Assembly: GCA_964627805.1 (NCBI GenBank)
Contig: CAZVLA010000023.1
Location: 5,575 to 69,574, forward strand
Length of the DNA: 64,000 nucleotides
Source: CAZAMI01 sp964627805
Lineage (GTDB): Archaea > Thermoproteota > Thermoprotei_A > Sulfolobales > NBVN01
Direction: 5' to 3'
The first letter of the stretch is position 1; every line of letters starts with the position of its first letter. The notes below the pieces were generated by a model. It saw only the letters and a program-made list of their open reading frames with translations, was not told the DNA's origin and made no database searches. The translations under genes and the position numbers were made by a program. Of the stretch, positions 1 through 8,673 are shown one piece after another.

Positions 1-160
1 CCTCCTTAACAGCTAGTGTTAACGTTACTGATGAATCGACACCGCCACTAAGACCCATTACGTAACCCTTAACACTGGCCTTACTCAGGAAGTCCCTGAG
101 GAACTGACCTATTCTCTTCCTAGCGTACTCGTAATCCATGGGTGGTGGGGGTAAACCCAT
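1..160 (-). CDS. nadE: NAD+ synthetase, N-terminal part (cut by window edge)
   Basis: Only the first 53 codons are present. They read MGLPPPPMDYEYARK and then GYVMGLSGGVDSSVTL; SGGVDS is the PP-loop that binds ATP pyrophosphate in NAD+ synthetases, which amidate deamido-NAD+ to NAD+ in the cytoplasm. The helical lead-in (YARKRIGQFLRDFL) fits the short, ammonia-using archaeal NadE. ATG codons at 160 and 139 are in frame; the second matches the usual family start better. The gene is divergent from a nitrilase-family amidohydrolase 36 bases away, a plausible ammonia source. Other PP-loop ligases such as GuaA share the motif, so the identification rests on motif, N-terminal context and neighbour. 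Confidence 0.82.
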   Translation of the reverse strand, partial: MGLPPPPMDYEYARKRIGQFLRDFLSKASVKGYVMGLSGGVDSSVTLTLAVKE

Positions 161-195
161 AATTACTTACCCGTGTCTAGTTTACGGAGAGGGAT
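161..195. promoter_or_regulatory. Short divergent spacer between nadE and the amidohydrolase
   Basis: Only 35 bases separate the two divergent starts, so the promoters must overlap each other or the opposing gene. A purine-rich GGAGAGGG at 186-193 just before the TTG at 196 may act as a ribosome binding site. I see no clear TATA box inside the spacer. Confidence 0.4.
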
Positions 196-1026
196 TTGAA
201 GGTTAAAGTAGCTTTAGCTCAATTAGAGCCGATACCCGCGTCACCTAAGAGTAACTTAAGTAGGGTGATTGACGTTATTAAGTCATACGATGCTGACCTA
301 TACGTATATCCGGAGCTGTACTTAACGGGTTATACGTCCAAGGACTTAATACCTAGGCATGCATTAAGGCTTGATGACCCCATAATCAAGGAGTTAGAGA
401 AGGTAGTTAGGAGGGAGGGTGTAGGTGCTGTAGTTGGTTTCGCTGAATTAACTGACTACGGATTCCTATACAACTCAGCATTAGCTCTAGGACCATCAGG
501 TGTTGAGCACGTCTTTAGGAAGAGGCACTTACCTACTTTCTCAGTATTTGATGAGTGTAGGTGGTTTAGGCCCTATAGGGGCTCATTAAGTACTTGGTAC
601 TTAAACGACTTAGGTGTTGGGGTCGGTATATGCTATGACATATTCTTCCCTGAGATATTCAAGTCGTATGCGTTAATGGGTGCTAAGTTACTCATAGTGA
701 TATCAGCATCACCAGATACTTCAGTACCGCTATTCCACGTAATGGCTAGGGCTAGAGCGTTAGAGAATACTAGCTACTTCGTGTGGGTTAATATGGTAGG
801 TATCTTCAAGGGTTTAGGATTCGGTGGTTCATCAATGGTTGCTGACCCACTAGGTGGTGTTGAGGTTAAGTTAAAGGATTTTGAGGAGGATATTAAGGTA
901 GTTACCCTAGACATTAGTAAGGTCTATAGAGCTAGGTCCGTGAGACCAGTCATTAGGGACTCATACATTGAAGACGCTAAGCAACTACTCAACTCCTATG
1001 AAGTCTTTGAGGGTATGAAACAGTAG
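196..1026 (+). CDS. Carbon-nitrogen hydrolase (nitrilase superfamily), possible glutaminase partner of NadE
   Basis: This 276-residue protein carries the full nitrilase-superfamily triad: Glu40 (YPELYLTGY), Lys109 (FRKRHLP) and Cys146 (GVGICYDIFFPE). Members cleave C-N bonds of amides and carbamoyl compounds. Glutamine-dependent NAD+ synthetases have exactly this domain fused in front of the synthetase; here it is a separate gene divergent from nadE, so I infer that it supplies ammonia from glutamine for NAD+ synthesis. Other possibilities are omega-amidase or N-carbamoyl hydrolase. Translation starts at TTG 196, preceded by a purine-rich stretch. The 3' end overlaps the convergent maf gene by 31 bases. 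Confidence 0.85.
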   Translation: MKVKVALAQLEPIPASPKSNLSRVIDVIKSYDADLYVYPELYLTGYTSKDLIPRHALRLDDPIIKELEKVVRREGVGAVVGFAELTDYGFLYNSALALGPSGVEHVFRKRHLPTFSVFDECRWFRPYRGSLSTWYLNDLGVGVGICYDIFFPEIFKSYALMGAKLLIVISASPDTSVPLFHVMARARALENTSYFVWVNMVGIFKGLGFGGSSMVADPLGGVEVKLKDFEEDIKVVTLDISKVYRARSVRPVIRDSYIEDAKQLLNSYEVFEGMKQ

Positions 1027-1610
1027 ATACCTAGGTCCTTAAGAACCTCACACACCCTACTAATTGGTAAGCCAGCTACGTTATAGGGGTCACCACGTAC
1101 CTCCGCAATCAAGCCAGCCCCCATACCTTGAATTGCGTAACCACCCGCCTTACCGACGCCCTCACCAGTAGCTACGTAGTACTCGATCTCCTCATTACTT
1201 AAGTCCCTAAACCTAACCCAAGTATTTACGAAGAACGCCTCAGTAAGTTCACGCTCTAAATCCTTAATAGCTACACCAGTAACTACTCGGTGCCACCTAC
1301 CGCTCAAGAGCTTAAGGAACTCCCTAACCTCATCCCTAGACCTAGCCTTACCAAGTACTAAATCACCTACAGTAACTAACGTATCAGCAGCTACTATGAC
1401 CGCATCCCTAGGTACTCCTAAGTAATTACTAACTACGTTAGCCTTAGCTAAGGCATTAAGAGTAACTAACACCTCAGGTGCGGCACCCTCCCTAACCTCC
1501 TCAACATCAGGCCCAACAACTACTGGGTTAAGACCTACTAACTTAAGTAATGATAACCTCCTAGGGCTACTAGAGGCTAGGATCAGTGTCCTACGCAAGA
1601 AAGCACCCAA
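996..1610 (-). CDS. maf: Maf-like nucleoside triphosphate pyrophosphatase
   Basis: This 204-residue cytoplasmic protein has the Maf signature: SSSPRR at residues 13-18, VIVAADTLV with the general-base Asp near 76, GRWHRVVTG, and GGYAIQG near 156-162. Maf proteins hydrolyse dTTP, UTP or modified nucleotides to monophosphates and sanitise the nucleotide pool. The length is normal for the family. The first codon at 1610 gives MGAFLRRTLILASSSPRR, the usual short strand before the signature. Substrate preference cannot be read safely from sequence. It converges on, and overlaps by 31 bases, the amidohydrolase gene. Confidence 0.88.
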   Translation of the reverse strand: MGAFLRRTLILASSSPRRLSLLKLVGLNPVVVGPDVEEVREGAAPEVLVTLNALAKANVVSNYLGVPRDAVIVAADTLVTVGDLVLGKARSRDEVREFLKLLSGRWHRVVTGVAIKDLERELTEAFFVNTWVRFRDLSNEEIEYYVATGEGVGKAGGYAIQGMGAGLIAEVRGDPYNVAGLPISRVCEVLKDLGIYCFIPSKTS

Positions 1611-1652
1611 GAAGAAGGAGTTACTGAGGTAGAAATACCTTCTGACGGAACT

Positions 1653-2357
1653 TTAGTAAGGGGAGTTAATTAGGTCCCTACCCCACGGAATACCCCATAA
1701 CCTCCTCCTAATCCCCCACAAGAACCTCCTAACCTGCGCATTAATGCGGTACCCCACGGAAATCCTTACCGGTCCTCTACGTATGGAATTAAGTACTTCA
1801 TCAATACTTAAGTCATTAACTTCTAGTACGTTATAGGCCTGACCAATCATTTGAAGTACGTGAGCATCTGAATTAGCTAGTTTAGGTCCCTCATACCTAC
1901 TCAAGGCTATGGCGTTTAGTAAATTTGTTAAGGGGTCATTACCACCGTTAAATACCTCAACACCATCCCAGAAATTAGCTAAGGCTAGTGACGCCATACC
2001 ATGCCTTATTAAGGTGTATGGGTGGGCCGGTATGAGTAGGCAGTTATTATCCCTAGCAACATCGACTAACCTACTTAATTCCTTAAGCTCATTAATAGTA
2101 GCTTTAGGTACGTGATCACACAGTACGAGTACGTCAGCTAGTAACTTACCCAGCCTAACACGTACTTCAGCACCGTAGATAAGTACTACATTAGGGACTA
2201 AGTACTTACTAGCTAAGTAACTACCTAGGAAGGTGTCATGATCAGTAATAGCTACTACATTAATACCTAACCTACGTACGTACCTAATAATGTCCTTGGG
2301 GTGGGCTTCACCATCACTAGCTAGGCTATGTATGTGTAAGTCAGCCTTAACTATCAA
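1653..2357 (-). CDS. PHP-domain metal-dependent phosphoesterase
   Basis: The 234-residue product starts with the PHP motifs DLHIHSLASDGE (residues 6-17) and ITDHDTFLGS (about 37-46), followed by PAHP near 110 and NSDAH near 162. These His and Asp residues would build the trinuclear metal site. Relatives include RNase AM/nucleotide phosphatases and histidinol-phosphatase-like enzymes; the substrate here is unknown. It is the last gene of a leftward run behind the HAD hydrolase, with only 9 bases between them, so the two are probably co-transcribed. Confidence 0.82.
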   Translation of the reverse strand: MIVKADLHIHSLASDGEAHPKDIIRYVRRLGINVVAITDHDTFLGSYLASKYLVPNVVLIYGAEVRVRLGKLLADVLVLCDHVPKATINELKELSRLVDVARDNNCLLIPAHPYTLIRHGMASLALANFWDGVEVFNGGNDPLTNLLNAIALSRYEGPKLANSDAHVLQMIGQAYNVLEVNDLSIDEVLNSIRRGPVRISVGYRINAQVRRFLWGIRRRLWGIPWGRDLINSPY

Positions 2358-2366
2358 GTCATTAAG

Positions 2367-3026
2367 TCACCTACTTAGGCATGACTTAACCTCAGAGAGT
2401 AGCCTCCCGTAATCACCGTCGAACCTTATCCCATACTTAATACCCGCCTTAAGAGCTCCCTCAACGTTTGGTGGGTAATCATCTATGAATATAGCTTCAT
2501 GAGGCCTAACATCAAGTAGCTTAAGAGCTGCTTCATAGATCCTAGCATCGGGTTTACAGTAACCCACTAAGTCACTAGTAACTACAGCGCTTACGTACTT
2601 ATCAAGACCATCCCTTTCAAGAGTCTCAACAACGCATTCATGGCACCAGTGATTAGATACTATAGCTACCTTAACACCCAAACCCCTAACCCACTCAAGG
2701 AACTCCTTAGCCCACGGCGATGGTAGGGTACCAGTAACTATGGATGCCTTCATAACGTTAGTTAACGCCTTAACCCTACCTACTGAAGCTTCAATACCGT
2801 GTAGGGTAAGTATTAATGCTGCTGCGTAAGAGACGTTCTGCTCGACCATTCCCGGGAATCTCCAAGCCTTAAGACCCTCCTCAATAAGTGCCTCATCACC
2901 TTCAATACCTAATGAGTTAAGGAACTTAAGTACGGACTTCCTAAGTAACTCCCTAAAACCCTCACACTCCCTATACAGTACACCTCCGTAGTCGATGAGT
3001 AATGCCTTAACCCCCAAACCTATCAC
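2367..3026 (-). CDS. HAD-superfamily hydrolase, DYGG variant
   Basis: The 219-residue protein has HAD motifs in order: nucleophile Asp12 in LLIDYGGVLY, motif II Ser in IVSNHW near 124, the motif III Lys in YCKPDARIYEAAL, and motif IV IFIDDYPPNVEGA near 179. A Gly replaces the second Asp of the usual DxD, as in other D-x-G-G subfamily IA members (YihX/epoxide-hydrolase N-domain type), which may change its acid-base chemistry. The helical cap lies between motifs I and II. It is probably a small-molecule phosphatase with unknown substrate. It starts the two-gene unit ending with the PHP gene. Confidence 0.8.
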   Translation of the reverse strand: MIGLGVKALLIDYGGVLYRECEGFRELLRKSVLKFLNSLGIEGDEALIEEGLKAWRFPGMVEQNVSYAAALILTLHGIEASVGRVKALTNVMKASIVTGTLPSPWAKEFLEWVRGLGVKVAIVSNHWCHECVVETLERDGLDKYVSAVVTSDLVGYCKPDARIYEAALKLLDVRPHEAIFIDDYPPNVEGALKAGIKYGIRFDGDYGRLLSEVKSCLSR

Positions 3027-3122
3027 CTACGAATAGGTTTAGGAGTTGCTTATCTACCTTACACTAAATTAATTATCAGTAAGTAGATTTAGGCTGTAGT
3101 AACTACTTAGTTAGGTGCTTAG

Positions 3123-3857
3123 ATGCGTACTGAGTACTTACCACTAATAATGTACGTACTGTTGACCCTAGCAATCACTGCGTACCTAACGTACCCAGTA
3201 ATATCGTGTTACTTCCCTGAGGATGCAGTAGCTATTGAGGTAGTACTTAATAAGCCGGGAATCACCTACGACTTAAGACTACTTAGTAGGTTAGGTGGGG
3301 TTAAGGTATTAAGTAGTGGTGCCTTAGCCTACAGATCACACCTAAGTGATTACGTCGTCATCGTCGTACTTAAGGAACCGTTAACACCTAACGGAGTAAT
3401 TAAGTACTTAAGCATTAGAGTACAGCCAACCTATAAAGTACTTAAGAACGGGACGGTTAAGTCCTTAGTTAGTAAGGAACTCGTTAGGGAGGTACTTAAG
3501 TACGAACTAAACTGGTTAATTAAGGCGGGAGTTATTAGGGGCTTAAGTAGTGAGGACGTAAGTAAGATATACTCAGTAGCTAGGGCAGGCATGGCTGGGT
3601 GGAACTCAAGGCTTGTCTACGTAGAGGGTGAGTGGATGCCGTACTATAGAGCAATTAAGTACATACCAGGGGCTTCACTCATTAGGTCATGCATTGTAGG
3701 CATCCCCGAAGCTAATGAGTTAATTAAGTCACTACCTAAGGAACCCCCAGGTACGTACTTAGGAAGTAGATTCACGACTAATGACCTAATAGCAGTACTT
3801 ACTGCGGTGGCTGCATCCATGGTTACCTACGTAGTCATTAGGAAGTTTATTAAGTAA
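3123..3857 (+). CDS. Membrane protein with N- and C-terminal transmembrane helices, unknown function
   Basis: The 244-residue protein has a hydrophobic segment at residues 6-30 and a second at about 221-241, followed by a basic tail (RKFIK). The roughly 190 residues between them would form one soluble domain, probably outside the cell. I recognise no family motif. The ATG at 3123 is the first in frame. It stands alone between the divergent HAD gene and the convergent CARF regulator. It could be a small surface-layer-associated or sensor protein, but nothing in the sequence decides this. Confidence 0.7.
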   Translation: MRTEYLPLIMYVLLTLAITAYLTYPVISCYFPEDAVAIEVVLNKPGITYDLRLLSRLGGVKVLSSGALAYRSHLSDYVVIVVLKEPLTPNGVIKYLSIRVQPTYKVLKNGTVKSLVSKELVREVLKYELNWLIKAGVIRGLSSEDVSKIYSVARAGMAGWNSRLVYVEGEWMPYYRAIKYIPGASLIRSCIVGIPEANELIKSLPKEPPGTYLGSRFTTNDLIAVLTAVAASMVTYVVIRKFIK

Positions 3858-3917
3858 TTAAAACACTAAGTCATGGTTATAGGTACCCGCATCAGAACCT
3901 CCCCCAACCATCACTTA

Positions 3918-4574
3918 CTACCCTACCCTGCTCTTGAACGCCTTAAGAGCTACTGAAGCCCACTTACTCGGGTATATACCTGCTGCCCTACCCTTCCTGT
4001 AAATAAGTCCTAACCTACCTAGCTCAGTCACCATGACCTTAATGGTCTTCTCCTTCCTACCTAACCTAAGTGATAATTCAGAATCTGTTATTCCTGGATT
4101 ACTAACCACTATCGACAGTAGCTCATAAAGCTGCTTACTTACCTTAGCCTTAATCAAACCTAACACTGTAGGAGGTACTACAACGTCGCTATCACCGCAT
4201 GACCCAGCATATATAGTTGCCTCCCTACCACTTAGGAAGAGAGCCATGAGTAAGTAAGTACTTAAGTATGGAGGGCCGTTAGAGAGGTCAATAACTAACT
4301 CCCTACACCCGCACGCCTCAATAACATTCAGTAACTTAAGTATACCCTCTGAAGGGTCTATAGGCACCTTAATTAATTCAGGCTCCTTAAGGCCGTAAGA
4401 CCTCATGGACTCACTCAACCTACTGAACACTTCATTGGCGTTACAGGGCGGGGGCTCAGGAGCTATTAGGAGTACAGTATCATCAACTGATGCGCCACTA
4501 TCCCTTAACCTACGGAGGACGCCCCTCTCACTATCTCCTAAGGTGATTAGGAACGCCCTAACAGTAATCACCAA
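3918..4574 (-). CDS. CARF-HTH regulator, Csa3-like
   Basis: The 218-residue protein has a Rossmann-like N-terminal half (VRAFLITLGDSERGVLRRL at the start, and ELVIDLSNGPPYLSTYLL at the position of the DxTGG-type ligand motif) and a C-terminal winged helix (SNPGITDSELSLRLGRKEKTIKVMVTELGRLGLI). This is the layout of Csa3-type CARF regulators, which bind cyclic oligonucleotides or other nucleotides and control transcription. No CRISPR array or cas gene is visible in the window, so it is an orphan here. A TATA-like aaaacaatattt lies about 26 bases ahead of the TTG at 4574, suggesting leaderless translation. GTG at 4571 is the alternative start. Confidence 0.66.
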   Translation of the reverse strand: MVITVRAFLITLGDSERGVLRRLRDSGASVDDTVLLIAPEPPPCNANEVFSRLSESMRSYGLKEPELIKVPIDPSEGILKLLNVIEACGCRELVIDLSNGPPYLSTYLLMALFLSGREATIYAGSCGDSDVVVPPTVLGLIKAKVSKQLYELLSIVVSNPGITDSELSLRLGRKEKTIKVMVTELGRLGLIYRKGRAAGIYPSKWASVALKAFKSRVG

Positions 4575-4722
4575 TTACCCTTACGTAGAGGTAGGAAATA
4601 TTGTTTTATCATGAGTACTGATGGAGTTAAGTCATTGGTGCACTCAATGAATGCAGTAGATTCAGTTAAGTAGTACGGAATTATTTTAATCTCCATTAAA
4701 TCTTCTCCAGAGAGGGGAGAGG

Positions 4723-4734
4723 TAAATTTATTTT
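4723..4734 (+). promoter_or_regulatory. TATA box of the cstA-like gene
   Basis: The sequence taaatttatttt is centred about 25-26 bases before the TTG at 4754 and is preceded by a purine-rich tract (gagaggggagag) that could be the BRE. This spacing predicts transcription starting on the first codon, that is, a leaderless mRNA. Confidence 0.6.
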
Positions 4735-4753
4735 CCCATACCTATGTGATATA

Positions 4754-6616
4754 TTGAGGTGTACATTATTGATACCAGGGGGAGCGTTAATAGCTATAGC
4801 CCTGGCCATCTACGCTCTCTTCTACTTCACTCACGGTAAGTACCTACAGAAGGCAGTAGTTAAGGCGGATCCTAAGAGACCTACACCAGCACACAAGCTC
4901 AGAGACGGCGTGGACTACGTACCAGCTAATAAGTACGTACTATACGGACACCACTTCGCTAGCATCGCTGGTGCAGGACCTATAGTAGGTCCTGCAATTG
5001 CTCTAGGCTGGGGCTGGTTACCGTCAATACTATGGATATGGTTCGGTAACGTATTCGTCGGTGTAGTCCATGACTACCTATCACTAATGAGTAGCGTTAG
5101 GTACGACGGTAGGAGCATCGGGTGGGTAGCTGGTAAGATGATGGGTAGGAAGGCGTTCTTCGCCTTCAACGCCTACATATGGTTCGCGTTAGTGCTGGTA
5201 GTAGCTGCATTCGGATACGTTATCTCAGCGTTATTCAGCTTAACACCAGGTGCTGGAGTAGCTTCACTATTACTGATAGGCTTCGCAGTAATCACTGGAC
5301 TCCTAATGTACAGAACACCATTAGGATTCAAGGGAGGTACAGTCATAGGCTGGATCTTCATCATAATATCGATAGCTGTAGGTTACTACGTACAGATGCA
5401 AGGGTTAAGTATAGGCTTCAACACATGGATATGGATACTACTGATCTACATCATCATAGCAGCATCAATACCTGTGTGGGTACTACTACAGCCTAGGGAC
5501 TACATGAACGCCTACATACTATGGGCTAGCCTAGCAATAGGTGGCGGTGCTATGATATGGCTAGCAATAACTGGTAGAGGAGCACTCACGTGGCCAGCAT
5601 ACACGACATGGTCAGCTAACATAGTTGGTGGTCACCCATCACCGTTCTGGCCATGCGTACCACTAATCATCGCCTGTGGCGCACTATCAGGATTCCACAG
5701 CCTAGTGGGTTCAGGTACTAGCAGTAAGCAGTTAGATAATGAGTTACATGGACTACTAATAGGTTATGGAGGTATGTTAACTGAGGGCTTCTTATCTACT
5801 ATGGTAGTAGCTACCATGGGTGCTTACGGAACACTAGCACTAGCTGATATGATATTCAAGAAGGCTAAGGCAGGTTTCGTAGTCACCGTAGCTAAGGCAT
5901 TAGGTATAGGAGCTATAACTTCAAAGCAAGCAGCCCTCAACATGGCTCAGACACTAGCTAGTAACCCGGCACTATTCGGTAAGTACTACGCACTACTAGC
6001 TAGTAAGCTTAAGTGGGGAATCATACCACTGAGCTACGCATACGCAACACACTACGCATTCGGCCTCGACGTACTAGCGATGACGATCTTCGCCACCCTA
6101 TGGATAACAGCCTTCGCATTAACGTCACTAGACACAGCTACTAGGTTAGGTAGGTACGCGTGGCAGGAGCTCATGGAGCCTCTAAAGGGAGTTAGTGAGG
6201 GTGCCTACAAGTTCCTATCAAATAAGTGGTTCGCATCAATACTACTAGCATGTATAGGTATAGCACTAGCAGCTACTAAGCAGTTCCTAGTGATATGGCC
6301 TGCATTCGCAGGTATGAATCAGCTACTAAGTAGCTTAGCACTAATGACTGTAGCTGTATGGACTATTAAGGTGCAGAAGGCGCCAGGGTTAGGTAAGGCG
6401 TTAGTAGTTGCTCCAGCAGTATTCATGTGGATAACCACGACAATAGCGTTACTATGGTACGAATTCACGGTAGTACCTCCACTACTAGCTAAGGGAGGGA
6501 GTGCAGCATTAACAGGTTCAGTAGTAGCTGGTGTAACAGCTATAGGTATAGGTCTTAACATACTAATACTGGCGCTATGGATTAGGAGACTAGCTAAGGC
6601 TGGTGAGATAGAGTAA
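4754..6616 (+). CDS. cstA: CstA-family carbon starvation permease
   Basis: The 620-residue polytopic membrane protein has about 15 hydrophobic segments and the CstA core signature: ANKYVLYGHHFASIAGAGP, then GPAIALGWGWLPSILWIWFG and VHDYLSLMSSVRYDGRSIG. Characterised relatives take up peptides or pyruvate. The length is somewhat short of enterobacterial CstA (about 700). The substrate is not determined by sequence. The TTG at 4754 is chosen because of its position relative to the TATA box; a TTG at 4769 is possible. It is a single-gene unit, followed by AT-rich DNA with T runs. Confidence 0.87.
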   Translation: MRCTLLIPGGALIAIALAIYALFYFTHGKYLQKAVVKADPKRPTPAHKLRDGVDYVPANKYVLYGHHFASIAGAGPIVGPAIALGWGWLPSILWIWFGNVFVGVVHDYLSLMSSVRYDGRSIGWVAGKMMGRKAFFAFNAYIWFALVLVVAAFGYVISALFSLTPGAGVASLLLIGFAVITGLLMYRTPLGFKGGTVIGWIFIIISIAVGYYVQMQGLSIGFNTWIWILLIYIIIAASIPVWVLLQPRDYMNAYILWASLAIGGGAMIWLAITGRGALTWPAYTTWSANIVGGHPSPFWPCVPLIIACGALSGFHSLVGSGTSSKQLDNELHGLLIGYGGMLTEGFLSTMVVATMGAYGTLALADMIFKKAKAGFVVTVAKALGIGAITSKQAALNMAQTLASNPALFGKYYALLASKLKWGIIPLSYAYATHYAFGLDVLAMTIFATLWITAFALTSLDTATRLGRYAWQELMEPLKGVSEGAYKFLSNKWFASILLACIGIALAATKQFLVIWPAFAGMNQLLSSLALMTVAVWTIKVQKAPGLGKALVVAPAVFMWITTTIALLWYEFTVVPPLLAKGGSAALTGSVVAGVTAIGIGLNILILALWIRRLAKAGEIE

Positions 6617-6741
6617 GGTAAATAGTTTTATGAGTAAAAACAAAAACGTACCATAAAAGTTTTTATTAATACTAACATAGTGGATTAATTAATGCTAACT
6701 TATTTAATAGCTAATCATAATTACCGTAGCGGGGACGGGAT

Positions 6742-7023
6742 GTGGGTGGAGGATTAAGTAGGTTTCTTAAGTCATTAACTGAGGCAATCGTAGGTACGTT
6801 TAAGGGTAAGTCGCTGGAGTATGTTGAGGTTGAGCTTAGGGAGCTTGAGAACGTATTCGCCTTAATAGTTATGGGTTCATTCATAGGCCTCCCAAGCCCA
6901 CCAATGACCATATCACTTAAGTTACTACCGCATATGGGTAGGGAATTAATTATAGCGTCAAGGGTTAGTGAGAGGCTAGATGATATGCTTGGTGAGATGG
7001 CTGGGTTATTTGAAGTTTCATGA
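6742..7023 (+). CDS. Small conserved-looking protein leading the ArsA/Get3 operon
   Basis: The 93-residue protein has no signal peptide. Its helical N-terminus contains VEVELRELENVFALIVMGSF, followed by a Pro-rich turn (GLPSPPMTISLKLLPHMGRE) and an acidic amphipathic C-terminus (RLDDMLGEMAGLFEV). I recognise no named family. It ends 10 bases before the ArsA/Get3-type ATPase, so it is probably a partner or regulator of that ATPase. The GTG at 6742 is used; a TATA-like aacttatttaata at 6699-6711 gives an expected transcript start near 6732. The ATG at 6740 is out of frame and stops at once. Confidence 0.7.
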   Translation: MGGGLSRFLKSLTEAIVGTFKGKSLEYVEVELRELENVFALIVMGSFIGLPSPPMTISLKLLPHMGRELIIASRVSERLDDMLGEMAGLFEVS

Positions 7024-7033
7024 GGTGGTTTGA

Positions 7034-8020
7034 ATGGTTAATTACAGAGTGGTTTTCTTCATGGGTAAGGGTGGCGTCGGTAAGACTACCATGGCCGCTA
7101 CTTACTCACTAATGAAGGCATTAAATGGCGCTAGGGTACTTACGGTTAGTTTAGACCCAGCGCATAACTTAGGTGATGTATTCGGTACGGAATTAAGTGA
7201 GAGACCTAAGGAGGTCGTAAAGGGTTTACAGGCTATCGAGATTGACTACGACGCTATGATTAAGAAGCACTTAAAGAGATTAACTGATAAGATTAAGGAC
7301 ATCTACGGCTACTTAAGGATATTCAATCTAGATAGGTACGTAGACGTACTACAGCACTCACCAGGTGTTGAGGAGCAGGCAGCTCTTGAGAGGATACTCG
7401 AGATCCTCAAGGATAATGAGAGGAGGGGTAAGTATGACTTAATAGTGTTTGATACCCCACCTACGGGCTTAATGCTTAGGATTGTAGCACTACCTACGAT
7501 ATCACTGATATGGGTTGAGAAGCTCCTTAAGCTTAGGGAAGCAATACTGACTAGGAGAGCAGCTATTGAGAGGATAGCTGGTGAGGCACCGAGGGTTGAG
7601 GTAGGTGGTGAAGTCATTAAAGCAGCTACGAAGCCTGAAGAGGACCCCATATACCAGGAGTTACTGAGCATTAAGTCTGAGTACAGCTTCATAAATGAAG
7701 TATTTAAGGATAGGTCAAGGACGTACTCAGTCCTAGTAATAAACCCTGAGGTACTCCCAGTACTTGAGGCTAAGAGGGCTAAGGACTTCCTAAGTAGGTT
7801 AGGTATGGGTGTTAAGTACTTAATAATTAATAAGTTAATCAGAATGAGTAACCCGCCAGAGGAGCTCAGGTTGAGGATGGAGTTCCAGAGGAAGGCACTT
7901 GAGTTAGCTAATCAGTACTTTAGTGACTTAAGGGTTATTGAGGTACCCTACCTAAGTAGGGAGCCTAGGGGTGTTGAGGAGCTTAAGGGACTAACCAAAT
8001 TCTTGAGTGTGATGGAGTAA
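7034..8020 (+). CDS. arsA: ArsA/Get3-family ATPase
   Basis: The 328-residue ATPase has the deviant Walker A GKGGVGKTT (residues 11-19), switch I SLDPAHNLGDVFG near 43, and VFDTPPTGLMLRIVALP near 138-154. This is the Get3/TRC40/ArsA family, which targets tail-anchored membrane proteins or energises arsenite export. There is no ArsB pump nearby and no ArsA-type Cys triad is evident, so a targeting or chaperone role seems more likely. It is the middle gene of a tight three-gene operon; its stop overlaps the next start as TAATG. Confidence 0.85.
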   Translation: MVNYRVVFFMGKGGVGKTTMAATYSLMKALNGARVLTVSLDPAHNLGDVFGTELSERPKEVVKGLQAIEIDYDAMIKKHLKRLTDKIKDIYGYLRIFNLDRYVDVLQHSPGVEEQAALERILEILKDNERRGKYDLIVFDTPPTGLMLRIVALPTISLIWVEKLLKLREAILTRRAAIERIAGEAPRVEVGGEVIKAATKPEEDPIYQELLSIKSEYSFINEVFKDRSRTYSVLVINPEVLPVLEAKRAKDFLSRLGMGVKYLIINKLIRMSNPPEELRLRMEFQRKALELANQYFSDLRVIEVPYLSREPRGVEELKGLTKFLSVME

Positions 8021-8673
8021 TGGATCTAAACACCTTACTAACTACGGTATTCCCAATAATAATAGCTCTAGCAGCTGCAGCTACACTTCAGTTCTATAGG
8101 GGTAGGAAGCGTAACTTAGTTATTCTTGAGGATACCATAAAGTCTATGGAGAGTATATACAGACCGATAGATAAGAACTACACGATAATAGGTATCTACA
8201 TAGGTTACACAGCCCAGTATAAAGTAATTAAGAGGGGTATAGGTACTGTGGAAGTTACCGTACTATTAATACCTAGGCAATCACTCTTCTACCTCCCAAT
8301 AGCTAAGCTAACATCAAGGTTTGATAGGGTATTCATACATTACTTCTACAGAGGTAAGGTACTTCATGAAGCACACGTAATTAAGAAGGGCTACTATAGG
8401 TTAGGCATTAAGCGTGAGATAAGGGGTATTGAGAAGATGATGGTTACTGAGGAAGTCATTAACGGTCAGAGTTACTACCTAATATACACTAATAGAGACG
8501 CTGTAGAGCCCCTACTTAAGTTCGTTAAGTCCCTACCAGACCCTACCGTAGTTAATCACGTAGCCCTAGTACCAGCTAATAACAGTCTATACCTAGCAGC
8601 TAAGTTAGATGTTAAGGTATTCGATACCTTAATAAAGGAATCCTACGAATTAGCTTCTAAGTTAGCTCCTTAA
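8020..8673 (+). CDS. Single-pass membrane protein of the Get3 operon
   Basis: The 217-residue protein starts with one membrane helix (TVFPIIIALAAAATLQF, residues 9-25), then a strongly basic stretch (YRGRKRN) that by the positive-inside rule puts the roughly 190-residue domain in the cytoplasm. The domain is mixed alpha/beta with no motif I recognise. It is translationally coupled to the ATPase gene (TAATG), so a role as membrane anchor or receptor for the ATPase is a reasonable inference. It ends at the palindromic TTAA at 8670-8673, whose bases also form the stop of the opposing gene. Confidence 0.75.
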   Translation: MDLNTLLTTVFPIIIALAAAATLQFYRGRKRNLVILEDTIKSMESIYRPIDKNYTIIGIYIGYTAQYKVIKRGIGTVEVTVLLIPRQSLFYLPIAKLTSRFDRVFIHYFYRGKVLHEAHVIKKGYYRLGIKREIRGIEKMMVTEEVINGQSYYLIYTNRDAVEPLLKFVKSLPDPTVVNHVALVPANNSLYLAAKLDVKVFDTLIKESYELASKLAP

